From an uncultured Senegalimassilia sp. (GTDB taxonomy: Bacteria; Actinomycetota; Coriobacteriia; Coriobacteriales; Eggerthellaceae): a stretch of DNA of 64,000 bases. Positions within the stretch are counted from its first letter, which is position 1. Each line of letters starts with the position of its first letter. The notes beneath the pieces were generated by a model. It was not told where the DNA came from and did no database searches. It saw only the letters and a list, made by a program, of their open reading frames with translations. The stretch is taken from positions 30,331 to 94,330 of the forward strand of contig NZ_CABQJR010000006.1 in NCBI RefSeq assembly GCF_902464545.1. Reading direction: 5' to 3'. Below, piece by piece: positions 1 to 8,572 of the stretch. A program made the position numbers and the translations under genes.

Positions 1-482
1 TTTGCGGTGTCCACGAACGAGCCGGGCGCCATGGCCTGGTTGCCGCAGTAGGGGCATTCCTGGATGGCGGTGGTGGCGTCGGACGTCAGCTGCGCGCCGC
101 ACGACGAGCACAGGTACGTGCGCATGCCGGCGCGCTCCTCCTCGTTCCAGCTGGCACGCGAGAGAAACGATGCGATGGAACTGTCGGCCTGCGCGCCCAC
201 CGCCACGGCGGCGTCGATGACGTCCTCGGTGACCACCGACGACGCCCCGGCGGCCTCGTCGGCCATGCGCTCGAAGCTTGACCGCTCGCCGGCTTCGGCA
301 CGTGCCGCCGCAGCCTCCGCCTTCTCATCGGCCTCGCGCTGCTTGGCCGCATACGCCTCCTCGACCTGGGCCGGCGTGAACGTGGATTCGCAGAATTCGC
401 ACTCGAGCATGCCGCTATCGCCCTTGTAGCGCAGCGGCCCCATGCAGTTCGGACATTGATAGTTCACCGATTCTTGGGCCAT
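1..482 (-). CDS. Zinc-ribbon (TFIIB-type-like) protein, 3' part cut by window edge
   Basis: The reading frame opens with ATG at 482-480, after an AAGGGG-like ribosome site, and stays open to base 1, so the C-terminus lies outside the window. The visible ~160 residues start MAQESVNYQCPNC and carry a CPNC/CEFC pair at about residues 10-32. An Ala/Glu-rich helical stretch follows (residues ~40-80), then a second four-cysteine knuckle (LCSSCG and ECPYCG). This layout fits small cytoplasmic zinc-ribbon proteins annotated as TFIIB-type zinc-ribbon proteins in Coriobacteriia; their function is unknown. It is divergent from the sensor gene at 845. The gene at 4931 is another double zinc-knuckle protein, so the two may be related, but this is inference. 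Confidence 0.75.
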   Translation of the reverse strand, partial: MAQESVNYQCPNCMGPLRYKGDSGMLECEFCESTFTPAQVEEAYAAKQREADEKAEAAAARAEAGERSSFERMADEAAGASSVVTEDVIDAAVAVGAQADSSIASFLSRASWNEEERAGMRTYLCSSCGAQLTSDATTAIQECPYCGNQAMAPGSFVDTA

Positions 483-844
483 GGCTTTTTCCCCTTTCCC
501 GAATGCGTGTGTGGAGAAAACCTCTGGTAACAGCTTACCAAAGCAGGGCGTTTCAGAAGCACCATGCTGTCCCATTTTCAGCCGCATTTCAGCAACCCGC
601 GGCCCGACTTTGCGATCCGGGGAACAATAGCCGATCGAGCGCGTACAATGAGCCGAAACGACCGGGGCCCAAGCGGGGATGCGGCAGCGAAACGGCCGCC
701 GCGCGAAGAAGCTTCGGGGTCATCGGGGCGGGCTGCCACACCAGGGCGGGCCCTTCCCCGCCAGGGAAAGGCAAACTGCCACGTCAGGGCTGGTTTTCCT
801 TATCAGGGGCGAAACGGAGAGCAAACGGGAAGGGGAAGGCGGCC
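483..844. other. Intergenic region between divergent genes
   Basis: No gene is supported here. A reading frame runs in from 503 in frame with the downstream sensor, but the first ATG with a good ribosome site is at 845. A TACAAT at 644-649 could be a -10 element for the sensor operon, although no convincing -35 is seen. The GC-rich stretch 660-760 holds short inverted repeats without a T-run. Confidence 0.5.
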
Positions 845-2635
845 ATGGACGTCGACCGCAAACATGTGCTGATCGCGTGCGCCATCGCAGGCGCCGTGCT
901 GGGCCTGGTGCTCGCCGCGCTGCAGGCCGCGGGCTCCTTCGCCACGCCGAGCCTGCACGGCATGCCCACCGGCGCATCACGCTCGACGGGCTTTATGCTG
1001 GCCATGGCCCCCTTGCTGGCTGCCTGGGGGTTCACCATCCACCTGCGCTGCTCGGACGCGCTCATCACACGCTACCTGAAAGCCAACGCCGCCCTGTGCA
1101 TCGCCTGGCTGCTCATCGTCACGCTGAAGTACCAAACCGGCAACGACCACCTGGTTTCCATCATGTGGTACCTGTATTACGTGCCCATGCTGCTAACCAG
1201 CACGTTCAGCCTGTTCAGCGCCATGCGCGCCGCGGCGCTCGACCGCAGGCCCGTCACAGGTTACGCGAAACGGGCCGTGCTGGCCATCGACGCGGCGCTC
1301 ATCGCGCTGGTGCTCACGAACAACCTGCACCACGTGGTGTTCCGCTTCTCGTTCGACGACCCGTTGTGGTCGGGCAGCTACACGTACGGCCCGGGGTATT
1401 GGGTGGTGCTCGGGTGGATCATCGCGCAGATCGCGTTGTTCTTCGCCTGCTCGTTCGCCGCGGCGCGCCGACAGCTGCGCAGCGCGTTCGTGCCCATGGC
1501 CCTTGTCGTGGGCGTGCTCGGGGTGTACACGGTGCTTTACATCCTGCGGTTCCTGATCGGCTCCAACCTTGCGCTCGTGTACAGCATTCTGCTGATATCC
1601 TGCCTTGAGATAGCTCTTGACCTGGGGATACTTCCTTCATACTACTGGAGCGAGTCCATGTTCTCCGCGCTTCCGTTCAACCTGCGCATCCTTTCGCGCA
1701 CCGGCGAGGTTGCGCTGCACACCGCGCAGTTCCACCCAAGCGACAACGACGACACGCTGCATCCCATGTTCCTGCAGTCCGGCCTTCCCCGCCGGAGCAT
1801 CTCGAGCTTCCGCACCACGGCAGTCCCACACACGCTGTTTCGGGGCTACAACGTTACCGGCGGGTCGGCGCTGCTGGCCGAGGACGTCACCGCCATCGAC
1901 GATCGGCGTGAAACGCTCGAGCAGCAGCAGAACAGCCTGCGGGCGCACAACGAGCTGCTGAAGCATCGCCACGCCATCGACAGCGTGCTGTACCGCACGC
2001 AACAGGAACGAGGGATGGTCGACGAAATCGAGCAGACGCTTGCGGCCAAGACCCGCCGCATCGACGAGCTTCTGTCCGACCTCCCCCGCGGCAACGACCC
2101 GCAAAGCTTGGCGAAGCGGCGCGAGCGGCTCACCGAGGTCAAGCTGCTCATCGCGTACTGCAAACGAAAGGGTGGGTTGGTGCTTGCCGGGAAAAGCGAC
2201 CCGGCGTTCAACCGCGAACGCCTTCAGCTGGTGTTCAACGAAACCGCCGCCGACCTGCGCACCTTGGGCATCGACTGCGCCGCGCTCGTGGACGTCAAGC
2301 GCACGCTGCCCGCCTCCACGGTCAGCGTGCTCTACGACTGCTTGTACGATTTCGCGGCGGCGGCGTTCGCAGCGAGCAACCCCATCCTCATGCTATTCGT
2401 CAGCGACAAGGCCGAAGCCGGCGAAGGCGAAGGGTCGGGCGACGGGCGTCGCCGCGTCGTGGAGATGCGCGCCGCCCTGGAGGCCGAGGAGTCGGCGCAG
2501 ACCGAGGGATATACGCGCTCCCTTGAGGAGCTGCGCCGGATCCTCGAGCGCCGCAACGTCCGCTTCGCCCTTGACATCGCACCCGATGGCGCAACGCTGG
2601 CGGTGCAAGTGAGCGAAGGCGAGGGGGTGGCGTGA
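845..2635 (+). CDS. 7TM membrane sensor with degenerate kinase-like C-terminus
   Basis: A 596-residue protein starting at ATG 845, behind GGGAAGGGGA. Residues ~8-280 form about seven hydrophobic segments, like the N-terminal 7TM region of some histidine kinases. A cytoplasmic PAS-like segment (FNLRILSRTGEVALHTAQF) follows at about 290-380, then a long coiled coil (~380-480), then an alpha/beta domain in which I cannot find an H-box with HD, or the N- and G-boxes of a kinase. I infer a sensory partner or pseudokinase rather than an active kinase. Its TGA overlaps the ATG of the next gene (TGATG), so it is translationally coupled to the sensor kinase at 2635 and to the LuxR-type regulator at 4135. 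A role in sensing a membrane-permeant or extracellular signal is inference. Confidence 0.75.
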   Translation: MDVDRKHVLIACAIAGAVLGLVLAALQAAGSFATPSLHGMPTGASRSTGFMLAMAPLLAAWGFTIHLRCSDALITRYLKANAALCIAWLLIVTLKYQTGNDHLVSIMWYLYYVPMLLTSTFSLFSAMRAAALDRRPVTGYAKRAVLAIDAALIALVLTNNLHHVVFRFSFDDPLWSGSYTYGPGYWVVLGWIIAQIALFFACSFAAARRQLRSAFVPMALVVGVLGVYTVLYILRFLIGSNLALVYSILLISCLEIALDLGILPSYYWSESMFSALPFNLRILSRTGEVALHTAQFHPSDNDDTLHPMFLQSGLPRRSISSFRTTAVPHTLFRGYNVTGGSALLAEDVTAIDDRRETLEQQQNSLRAHNELLKHRHAIDSVLYRTQQERGMVDEIEQTLAAKTRRIDELLSDLPRGNDPQSLAKRRERLTEVKLLIAYCKRKGGLVLAGKSDPAFNRERLQLVFNETAADLRTLGIDCAALVDVKRTLPASTVSVLYDCLYDFAAAAFAASNPILMLFVSDKAEAGEGEGSGDGRRRVVEMRAALEAEESAQTEGYTRSLEELRRILERRNVRFALDIAPDGATLAVQVSEGEGVA

Positions 2636-3489
2636 TGGAAGAGCTGCTGTTCACAAAAATCCCCGTGGTCGCAACGCTTACGGCAGTGTTCTTCCTGCTT
2701 ACCGCCGCGCAGACGCTGCACGCGCTGTTCCTGGCCGCGCGCAAAAACGCCCGCCCGGTATCGGCTGACACCGTCTACGAGGCGCTGTTGGTGGTGCATC
2801 TGTATCTGGCAACCGCCACCATGCTGTCGGCATACGCCAACCACGGCACCCTGCTGCTGCACCTGCGCGTAACAGCGCTACCCTTAAGCGTGCTGCTCTG
2901 GTTCAACCTGGCCTTGGCGGTCATGGGGTTGGCGCTTGCCATCCGATACCGCAAACCGGTGATGACCTGGGAGATCGTGTTGTTCACCCTGTGCTCGCCA
3001 CCCGTCATCGACGCTGCTGGCACCTTCGATCCGTACCTGTTCATAGCCGACGCCGCGTTCCTGACGTTCCGCGTCAGCGCCGGGTTGATCTTGGACATCC
3101 GGCGGTTCCGCAACAGCATCACGCAGCTTTCCGCCATCGAGGCCGTCGACCGCCTGCCTGAGGGCCTTGCCATGGCAGATCGAAGCGGCCGCGTGCTGTA
3201 CATGAACGACGCCATGCGGTGGTGCCTCATGGAGCTCGGCTTCGCCACCGACCAGTCCGACGTCAGCATGTTGTGGGAAAACCTGTGCGAAATCGCGAAA
3301 CGTGGCACGGCGCCCATAAACGACGTGCTGCCCGAAGGCGTGCGCATCCAGGTCGGCGAGGGCAACGTTCGCCTGTTCAAGCGCGACACCGCCGAGGTCA
3401 ACGGCAAGACGTACCGTCGCTTGACGGCCATCGACGTCACGGAGGAGGAGCGGCTCAACACCACCATCGCGCGCGAACGACCTGCTTAA
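2635..3489 (+). CDS. Sensor histidine kinase, N-terminal part (frameshifted): multi-TM + PAS
   Basis: The ATG at 2635 overlaps the upstream stop, with GAGGGGG as ribosome site. The 284-residue product has about six hydrophobic segments (residues ~8-155). A PAS-like domain follows (~165-275, LPEGLAMADRSGRVLYMND) and ends ITAIDVTEEERLN-like, the usual junction to a histidine-phosphotransfer domain. The frame then closes at TAA 3487-3489 after 'TTIARERPA'. The frame offset by one base continues ANDLLKQANRELEESLAG straight into a kinase domain. The two frames meet in an alternating CG tract at 3468-3475, so this is most likely one gene of about 478 codons broken by loss of one CG dinucleotide. 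It could be a sequencing error, phase variation or a real mutation. Confidence 0.8.
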   Translation: MEELLFTKIPVVATLTAVFFLLTAAQTLHALFLAARKNARPVSADTVYEALLVVHLYLATATMLSAYANHGTLLLHLRVTALPLSVLLWFNLALAVMGLALAIRYRKPVMTWEIVLFTLCSPPVIDAAGTFDPYLFIADAAFLTFRVSAGLILDIRRFRNSITQLSAIEAVDRLPEGLAMADRSGRVLYMNDAMRWCLMELGFATDQSDVSMLWENLCEIAKRGTAPINDVLPEGVRIQVGEGNVRLFKRDTAEVNGKTYRRLTAIDVTEEERLNTTIARERPA

Positions 3490-3505
3490 GCAGGCGAATC
3501 GCGAG

Positions 3506-4069
3506 TTGGAGGAATCGCTTGCGGGCGTCCGCGAGGTCGCGCGCAACGAGGCCATGCTGCACATGAAGGCGCGCGTGCACGACACCATCGGCCAGCGCCT
3601 TTCCATCTTGCACCGCTACCTTGAGGACGGCGGCAGCAACCCCGAGGCGCTTGACCAGGTCACGGACCTGGTACGCAGCATGATGGAAGACCTTGCGCGC
3701 GCCGACGACGAGCAATCGCCCACCGAGCTGGCATCCATCGTGCACGCGTTCGAGCTGGTAGGGGTTCGCCTCGAGCAGATCGGCCGCCTACCCGAGGCGC
3801 CCGCCGTGGCCGAGGCGTTCGTCACCATCTGCCGCGAGGCTGCAACCAACGCCGTCAAGCACGGCCAGGCCCACAACGTGCGCATCGCCTTCGAGGAAAG
3901 CGACGGCTCGTACACGCTGCGTGTAACCAACGACGGCCTGGCGGGTCCCAGCGATTTCCGCGAGGGAACGGGGCTTCCCAGCATGCGCGAGGCCGTTGGC
4001 GCGGTCGGCGGCACCTGCCAGGTGACGGCAACCCAGCCTTTCACGCTAGAAGCGGTGGTTCCACGGTAG
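3506..4069 (+). CDS. Sensor histidine kinase, C-terminal part: HisKA_3-type DHp + HATPase
   Basis: This ORF has only a TTG start without a clear ribosome site, as expected if it is the downstream half of the gene at 2635. It encodes a LuxR-partner (HPK7-type) kinase core. The phospho-acceptor box is KARVHDTIGQRLS, with His followed by Asp. The N-box is EAATNAVKHG and the G-box region is NDGLAGPSDFREGTGLPSM. The C-terminus is complete. Autophosphorylation at the HD histidine and transfer to the regulator encoded at 4135 would be expected of the joined protein. As it stands the kinase half has no sensor. See the 2635-3489 entry for the frameshift. Confidence 0.8.
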   Translation: MEESLAGVREVARNEAMLHMKARVHDTIGQRLSILHRYLEDGGSNPEALDQVTDLVRSMMEDLARADDEQSPTELASIVHAFELVGVRLEQIGRLPEAPAVAEAFVTICREAATNAVKHGQAHNVRIAFEESDGSYTLRVTNDGLAGPSDFREGTGLPSMREAVGAVGGTCQVTATQPFTLEAVVPR

Positions 4070-4134
4070 AATAGAGGGCATCGCCGCTGTTCCGGCGATA
4101 TGAAAGGACCGCCTTCTACGCCCAGGGGGACGCC

Positions 4135-4776
4135 ATGATCGACATGGTCATCGCCGAAGATCAAGCCATGCTGCGCGACTCGCTCGCGTGCGCCATCGAC
4201 ATGCAGGACGACATGCGCGTCGTCGCGGCCATCGCCGATGCGGCCGATGCCCTTTCCGCGGTCGAGAAGCACCACGCAAACCTTACGCTTTTGGACGTGT
4301 GCACGGAAAACGATTCCAGCGGCATCGTGGCGGCCGCCGCCATCAAGGAGGCGCACCCCGACGTGCGCGTGGTCATCATGACGGGCATGCCCGAGATCAC
4401 GTTCGTCGAGCAGGCACGCGCCGCCGGCGTGGACAGCTTCGTGTACAAAAACGTTGGCACGGCCGAGCTCATCGCCGTCATCCGCTCCACCATAGAGGGC
4501 TATTCCACGTTCCCTCGCCCCCAATCCAACGCGCTTTCCGGCGCCGCGGCGCTCACGCAAACGGAAATCGACATCTTGCGCCTGGTGTGCGAGACGAAAA
4601 CACGCAAGGAGATCGCGCAGGAGCTGTACCTGTCCGAAGGCACCGTGAAGCGCCACATCTCCGAGATCCTGGCGAAAACCGGCTACGACAACATCCTGCG
4701 CCTGGCCGTGCACGCGGTCTCCAGCGGCCTCATCATCCCCGGCATGGGCCGCACCGGCGAACAATCTGAGGAATAG
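4135..4776 (+). CDS. NarL/LuxR-family response regulator
   Basis: A 213-residue DNA-binding response regulator. The receiver domain shows the acidic pair E8/D9, phospho-acceptor D54 in TLLDVCTEND, the conserved Thr in IMTGMP and K105 in SFVYKN. The C-terminal LuxR helix-turn-helix spans about 138-200 (LTQTEIDILRL ... SEGTVKRHISEILAKTGY). It lies 65 bp after the kinase half at 3506. A TAGAAT-like -10 (about 4070-4075) and a small hairpin (ATCGCCG/CGGCGAT, 4080-4099) in the gap may allow partly separate expression. It is the expected output of the sensor genes upstream; targets are unknown. Confidence 0.93.
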   Translation: MIDMVIAEDQAMLRDSLACAIDMQDDMRVVAAIADAADALSAVEKHHANLTLLDVCTENDSSGIVAAAAIKEAHPDVRVVIMTGMPEITFVEQARAAGVDSFVYKNVGTAELIAVIRSTIEGYSTFPRPQSNALSGAAALTQTEIDILRLVCETKTRKEIAQELYLSEGTVKRHISEILAKTGYDNILRLAVHAVSSGLIIPGMGRTGEQSEE

Positions 4777-4803
4777 AGCGCATAGCCGAGCCTTTGCGGC
4801 TCC

Positions 4804-4836
4804 CCGAACGGCAACCTGAGCCGTTCGGTGCGCTTT
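4804..4836 (+). terminator. Rho-independent terminator after the response regulator
   Basis: A 9-bp perfect stem CCGAACGGC (4804-4812) / GCCGTTCGG (4820-4828) with a 7-nt loop is followed by TGCGCTTTTG. Confidence 0.7.
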
Positions 4837-4930
4837 TGCACCCCTTTTCGAGCCGCAGGGCGCTTCTTCGCCTTCCCCGCTTCTGCCATTATCAAGACAC
4901 GGAGTTGGAGACGACGAAAGGGGGCGCGAC

Positions 4931-5662
4931 ATGGGGCTGTTCGGGAAGATGTTCGAAAAGAAAACCTGCAGCATCTGCGGCGGCGAGATTGGGCTTCTGG
5001 GCAATCGCAAGCTTGAGGACGGCAACCTGTGCAAGGAGTGCGCGGGCAAGCTGTCGCCGTTTTTCAGCGACCGACGCGCGAGCACCGTCGAGCAGATCGC
5101 CGAGCAGCTTGAGTACCGCGAGGCCAATCGGCAGAAGGTGGCGGAGCTCAACGTCACGCGCACGCTCGGCTGCGACATGAAGGTGATGCTCGACGAGGAT
5201 GCGAAGCGCTTCATCGTCACGCGCAATTCCCGTTGGCGCGACGCAAACCCCGACGTCATGGACTTTTCCCAGGTCACGGGCTGCGACACCGAGATTCGCG
5301 AAACCCGCAACGAGCTCACCTGGAAAGACGACGAGGGTCATTCGCAAAGCTACGACCCGCCACGCTACGACATCGACTACGACGTGTACGTCACCATCCA
5401 CGTGAACTCGCCGTACTTCAATGAGATCACGTTCAAGGTCAACGACTACCGCATCGAGGAACGCAATTCCGTGGAATACCGCGAGGCGGAGCGTCAGGCG
5501 CAGCAGATTCGCGAGGCGCTCACGCAGCTTCGCGAGACCGTTCGCGAGCAGGCGGCGGCAGCCGCGGCGCCGAAAACCGCGCAAACCTGCCCGTTCTGCG
5601 GCGCCACCACCGTCCCCGATGCGCAAGGACGCTGCGAGTACTGCGGCGGCGCGATGGGATAA
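4931..5662 (+). CDS. DUF4428-like zinc-ribbon protein
   Basis: A 243-residue protein starting MGLFGKMFEKKTC. The N-terminal knuckle CSICGGEIGLLGNRKLEDG ... LCKECAGK fits the DUF4428 family, whose function is not known. A beta-rich middle region (about 70-190) follows, then a charged helix (about 185-215). A C-terminal zinc ribbon (TCPFCGATTVPDAQGRCEYCGG) completes it. It is probably cytoplasmic and metal-binding. It stands alone between the regulator and a lipoprotein gene. It could act as an adaptor; no catalytic motif is visible. Confidence 0.8.
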   Translation: MGLFGKMFEKKTCSICGGEIGLLGNRKLEDGNLCKECAGKLSPFFSDRRASTVEQIAEQLEYREANRQKVAELNVTRTLGCDMKVMLDEDAKRFIVTRNSRWRDANPDVMDFSQVTGCDTEIRETRNELTWKDDEGHSQSYDPPRYDIDYDVYVTIHVNSPYFNEITFKVNDYRIEERNSVEYREAERQAQQIREALTQLRETVREQAAAAAAPKTAQTCPFCGATTVPDAQGRCEYCGGAMG

Positions 5663-5768
5663 GCGCCCGCCGGGTTGATTTGAGGCAAGCGCGTAAGCAG
5701 GGCACACGCCTTCGGCAAGGGACCGAAGGTTCGCCATAGGAGCATCAACAAGAAAGGGAGTGAGGGAC

Positions 5769-6581
5769 ATGAAGAGGAAGCTATTGGTATGCGCGTTGGT
5801 AGCATGCGCGATGACGCTGTGCTTGGCACTGACCGGCTGCGGCGGTGGCGGCGCGACCAACGACAAGGACGCGAAAGAGGCGTTCATCGGATCGTGGAAG
5901 CTGGCGGGCATGGTGTCCGACGGCGAAGAGGCCACCGCTGAGGACATCGCCATGCTCGACGCGTTCGGCATGAGCGTGGGCCTGAACGTTAACGAGGACG
6001 GCACCTGTGCTCTCGTCATGTTCGGCGAGCCCCTTGATGGCACGTGGGAGGCCAAGAGCGCCACGGAGGCCAAGTTCACCATCGACGGCAGCCCCATCAC
6101 GGCGACCATCACCGACGGTAAGCTGCAGATGACCGACGACGGCTACGCCATGACGTTCGAGCGCGGCGAGGCCAAGGCCAGCAGCACCGCGGGCGACGCG
6201 AAGGCCGCAACCACCGCCGACAAGAACACCGTTGCCGTTGACAAGGTGCTCGTCGACGATGAGAACTGCACCATCACCGTGCTGAACAAGAAGCAGGATT
6301 GGCTCGACGACTGCGGCTACACCTTCAAGGTTGAGAACAAGACCGCCGACAAGACCGTCCTGTTCATGGCCGAGTATGGCACCTTCAGCGTCGACGGCCA
6401 GATGGTCGACTTCACCCTGACCGAGACCGTCAAGCCCGGTATGTTCGCCGAGACCTTCGGTTACTTCGACAGCACCAAGGTTACCGACATCGACGCCATG
6501 AAGAACGTCGCCGGCACCATCAGCCTGATGGACAACGACAGCTACGAGACCATCGCCAGCTATCCCATCGAGCTCGCCTAG
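5769..6581 (+). CDS. Secreted lipoprotein, function unknown
   Basis: The ATG at 5769 is preceded by AAAGGGAG; an in-frame upstream codon at 5760 is less likely. The 270-residue product has a lipoprotein signal peptide (MKRKLLVCALVACAMTLC) with lipobox LTGC. Residues ~35-120 resemble a small beta-barrel of the 'lipocalin-like' sort (FIGSWKLAGMVSDG ... MTFERGEA). An Ala/Thr linker follows, then a second beta-sandwich-like domain (~150-270; TFKVENKTADKTVLF). It is expected to be tethered outside the cytoplasmic membrane. I see no enzyme motif. A terminator follows at 6604. Confidence 0.85.
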   Translation: MKRKLLVCALVACAMTLCLALTGCGGGGATNDKDAKEAFIGSWKLAGMVSDGEEATAEDIAMLDAFGMSVGLNVNEDGTCALVMFGEPLDGTWEAKSATEAKFTIDGSPITATITDGKLQMTDDGYAMTFERGEAKASSTAGDAKAATTADKNTVAVDKVLVDDENCTITVLNKKQDWLDDCGYTFKVENKTADKTVLFMAEYGTFSVDGQMVDFTLTETVKPGMFAETFGYFDSTKVTDIDAMKNVAGTISLMDNDSYETIASYPIELA

Positions 6582-6603
6582 CACCAAGCGCAACGCGAAC
6601 GAA

Positions 6604-6634
6604 GCGCCTCCCCCCTCCCACGGGAGGCGCTTTT
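6604..6634 (+). terminator. Terminator after lipoprotein gene
   Basis: A 9-bp perfect stem GCGCCTCCC (6604-6612) / GGGAGGCGC (6622-6630) is followed by TTTTCGC. Confidence 0.8.
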
Positions 6635-6720
6635 CGCTTCTCCACAATTTCAACGCTTACGAAACGAGGGTAGTTTCTGCTAGGCTAAAAGCAATTAGTG
6701 GTAGTCAGCAGCGCCCGCAA

Positions 6721-6772
6721 GCGGGGTCTGCAAAGGATGAAAGCTTCCTTTGCAGACCCCGCTTTTTGTTTT
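6721..6772 (+). terminator. Leader terminator/attenuator hairpin upstream of the drug exporter
   Basis: A 17-bp perfect stem (6721-6737 with 6746-6762) has an 8-nt loop and is followed at once by TTTTTGTTTTG. The upstream lipoprotein already has its own terminator, and this one lies about 50 bp before the exporter's ATG. It is therefore best read as a transcription attenuator in the exporter leader, or as the end of a short RNA starting near 6680-6700. An ATG at 6737 could start a short leader peptide across the hairpin. Confidence 0.65.
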
Positions 6773-6822
6773 GTTCGGGCTCTTTTGCGCCCGGTCAGGT
6801 GCTACGCAAAAGTCGGAAAGGA

Positions 6823-8316
6823 ATGTACGGAAACAGTATGCAAGGTTTTGATCCCCATAAGGCGCACATCGAGGTTGCGCACCCCTACTTGACCATGATG
6901 GGCCTGTATCTGGGCGGTTTCACGGGTATGTTCAGCGAAACGTCGCTCAACATCGCGCTGCCGCAGCTGACCGAGGCGTTCGGCGTCGACATGGCCGTCA
7001 TGCAGTGGGTAGTCATCGGATATATGCTGGTCATCGGCATCGTGCTGCCCTTCGCCAGCCTGCTCATGAAGTGGTTCAGCGTGCGCAAGCTCACGCTGTT
7101 CGCGCTAGGCGCCTTCTTCGTCGGCTCGCTGATCAGCGGATTCGCCCCCAGCTTCGAGGTGATGTTGGCGGGCCGTTTGGTGCAAGGCGTGGGCACCGGC
7201 CTGGTGCTGCCCATGATGTTCGCCCTGGTACTTGAGGTGTTCCCACCGGTGAAGATCGGCGCTGCCATGGGCTTGACGGCGCTCATCATCATGTTCGCCC
7301 CTGCCATCGGCCCAACCCTCTCGGGCATTATCCTGGGTGCTCTGAGCTGGCGCTTCATCTTCTTCACCTTCGCCGTGGTGCTGGCCGTGGCCATGGTGTT
7401 CGCAGCGAAGTTCCTGGTGAACCCTTACAATCTGACGCGCCCCCGCGTCGATGTGCTTTCGTGCGTGCTCTCGTGCCTGGGATTCGGCGGCGTGGTGCTG
7501 GGCGCCGGGCTTGCCAGCCTGTACGGATGGACCAGCGTCGAGGTGGTGTCCGCGCTGGTCATCGGCGCGGTCTGCATTGCCGCGTACGTGTATCGCCAGC
7601 TGCACATGGAGACTCCCGTGCTTGATGTGCGCGTATTCCGCCAGCAGGGCTACCGCGTAGGCGTGACGTTGGTGATGCTGAACTTCGGCATCACGCTTTC
7701 TGCCATGTATCTGTTGCCGCAGTACATCCAAAGCGGCATGCTTTTGCCCGTTGCCATGACCGGCATGCTCATGCTGCCCGGCGGCATGGTGAATTGCATC
7801 GTGTCCGTTATCGCCGGCGGTCTGTACGACCGCATCGGCGCCCGCATCCCGGCGCGCGTCGGTTTCGCCCTGTCCATCGCCGGCACGGTGATGTTCCTGC
7901 TGGCGACGCCCGAAACGCCCATCGCGTATGTGGTTTGCGCTCACGTAATCCTGATGATCGGCGTGCCGCTGGCCATGTCGCCGAGCCAGACGAGCGCCCT
8001 GAACTCGCTGCCGCACAGCATGAACGCGGACGGCTCCACCATGATGAACACCCTGCAGCAGGTGCTCGGCGCCGTTGCCACCGCCGTCGCCACCAGCCTG
8101 TTGGGCATGGGCCAGGCGGCAAACGCGGAAGGCAGCGCGATCGCGTTCACCAACGGCGTGCACTGGGGTTTCACGTTCACCCTAGTGCTCGCAGTTGCCG
8201 CACTGGCGGTATCGATGCTGTTGAAGAAGCGCAGCTATGCCGACGAGGCCGGGGCGTCCGAAGGCGGCGCTGCGTCGGCGCATGGCGAGGCGCCCGCAAG
8301 CGCCCCGCAGGCATAG
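6823..8316 (+). CDS. MFS multidrug exporter, DHA2 (14-TM, EmrB/QacA) family
   Basis: About 497 residues with roughly 14 hydrophobic helices, no signal peptide and the layout of proton-driven drug exporters. The N-terminal TM1 region (TMMGLYLGGFTGMFSETSLNIALPQL), the GRLVQGVGTG segment and the motif C-like GPTLSGIILG at the end of TM5 are family hallmarks. I chose ATG 6823, in a GGAAAGGA context; ATG 6838 is possible. The last ~30 residues are Ala/Glu-rich and cytoplasmic. The hairpin upstream suggests attenuation. The substrate cannot be told from sequence. Confidence 0.9.
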   Translation: MYGNSMQGFDPHKAHIEVAHPYLTMMGLYLGGFTGMFSETSLNIALPQLTEAFGVDMAVMQWVVIGYMLVIGIVLPFASLLMKWFSVRKLTLFALGAFFVGSLISGFAPSFEVMLAGRLVQGVGTGLVLPMMFALVLEVFPPVKIGAAMGLTALIIMFAPAIGPTLSGIILGALSWRFIFFTFAVVLAVAMVFAAKFLVNPYNLTRPRVDVLSCVLSCLGFGGVVLGAGLASLYGWTSVEVVSALVIGAVCIAAYVYRQLHMETPVLDVRVFRQQGYRVGVTLVMLNFGITLSAMYLLPQYIQSGMLLPVAMTGMLMLPGGMVNCIVSVIAGGLYDRIGARIPARVGFALSIAGTVMFLLATPETPIAYVVCAHVILMIGVPLAMSPSQTSALNSLPHSMNADGSTMMNTLQQVLGAVATAVATSLLGMGQAANAEGSAIAFTNGVHWGFTFTLVLAVAALAVSMLLKKRSYADEAGASEGGAASAHGEAPASAPQA

Positions 8317-8356
8317 GGCGCAACGGCGGCTGAGGGCTGCTAGCAATAGGAACAGG

Positions 8357-8389
8357 TAGCCCACGCGGCTCTGATGTCCGCGTGGGCTA
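8357..8389. terminator. Hairpin after the MFS exporter
   Basis: A 12-bp perfect stem TAGCCCACGCGG / CCGCGTGGGCTA with a 9-nt loop. No T-run follows on the plus strand, so it may only slow polymerase or protect the 3' end. Confidence 0.5.
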
Positions 8390-8572
8390 AGAATGCAAAT
8401 CAGGCAAGAACCGCAAACAAGAGAAATAACTGCCGATATAGATAATTCTCTTACGTCGCTTATTCCCCATCCGTGGCGTTATATGCCACAAATAATGACT
8501 CATTCACTCACTGTGCAGAAAATGCACAGTTTTCGACCCCTTTTGGCTCCTAAGCCCTGTAGATCACTGCCC

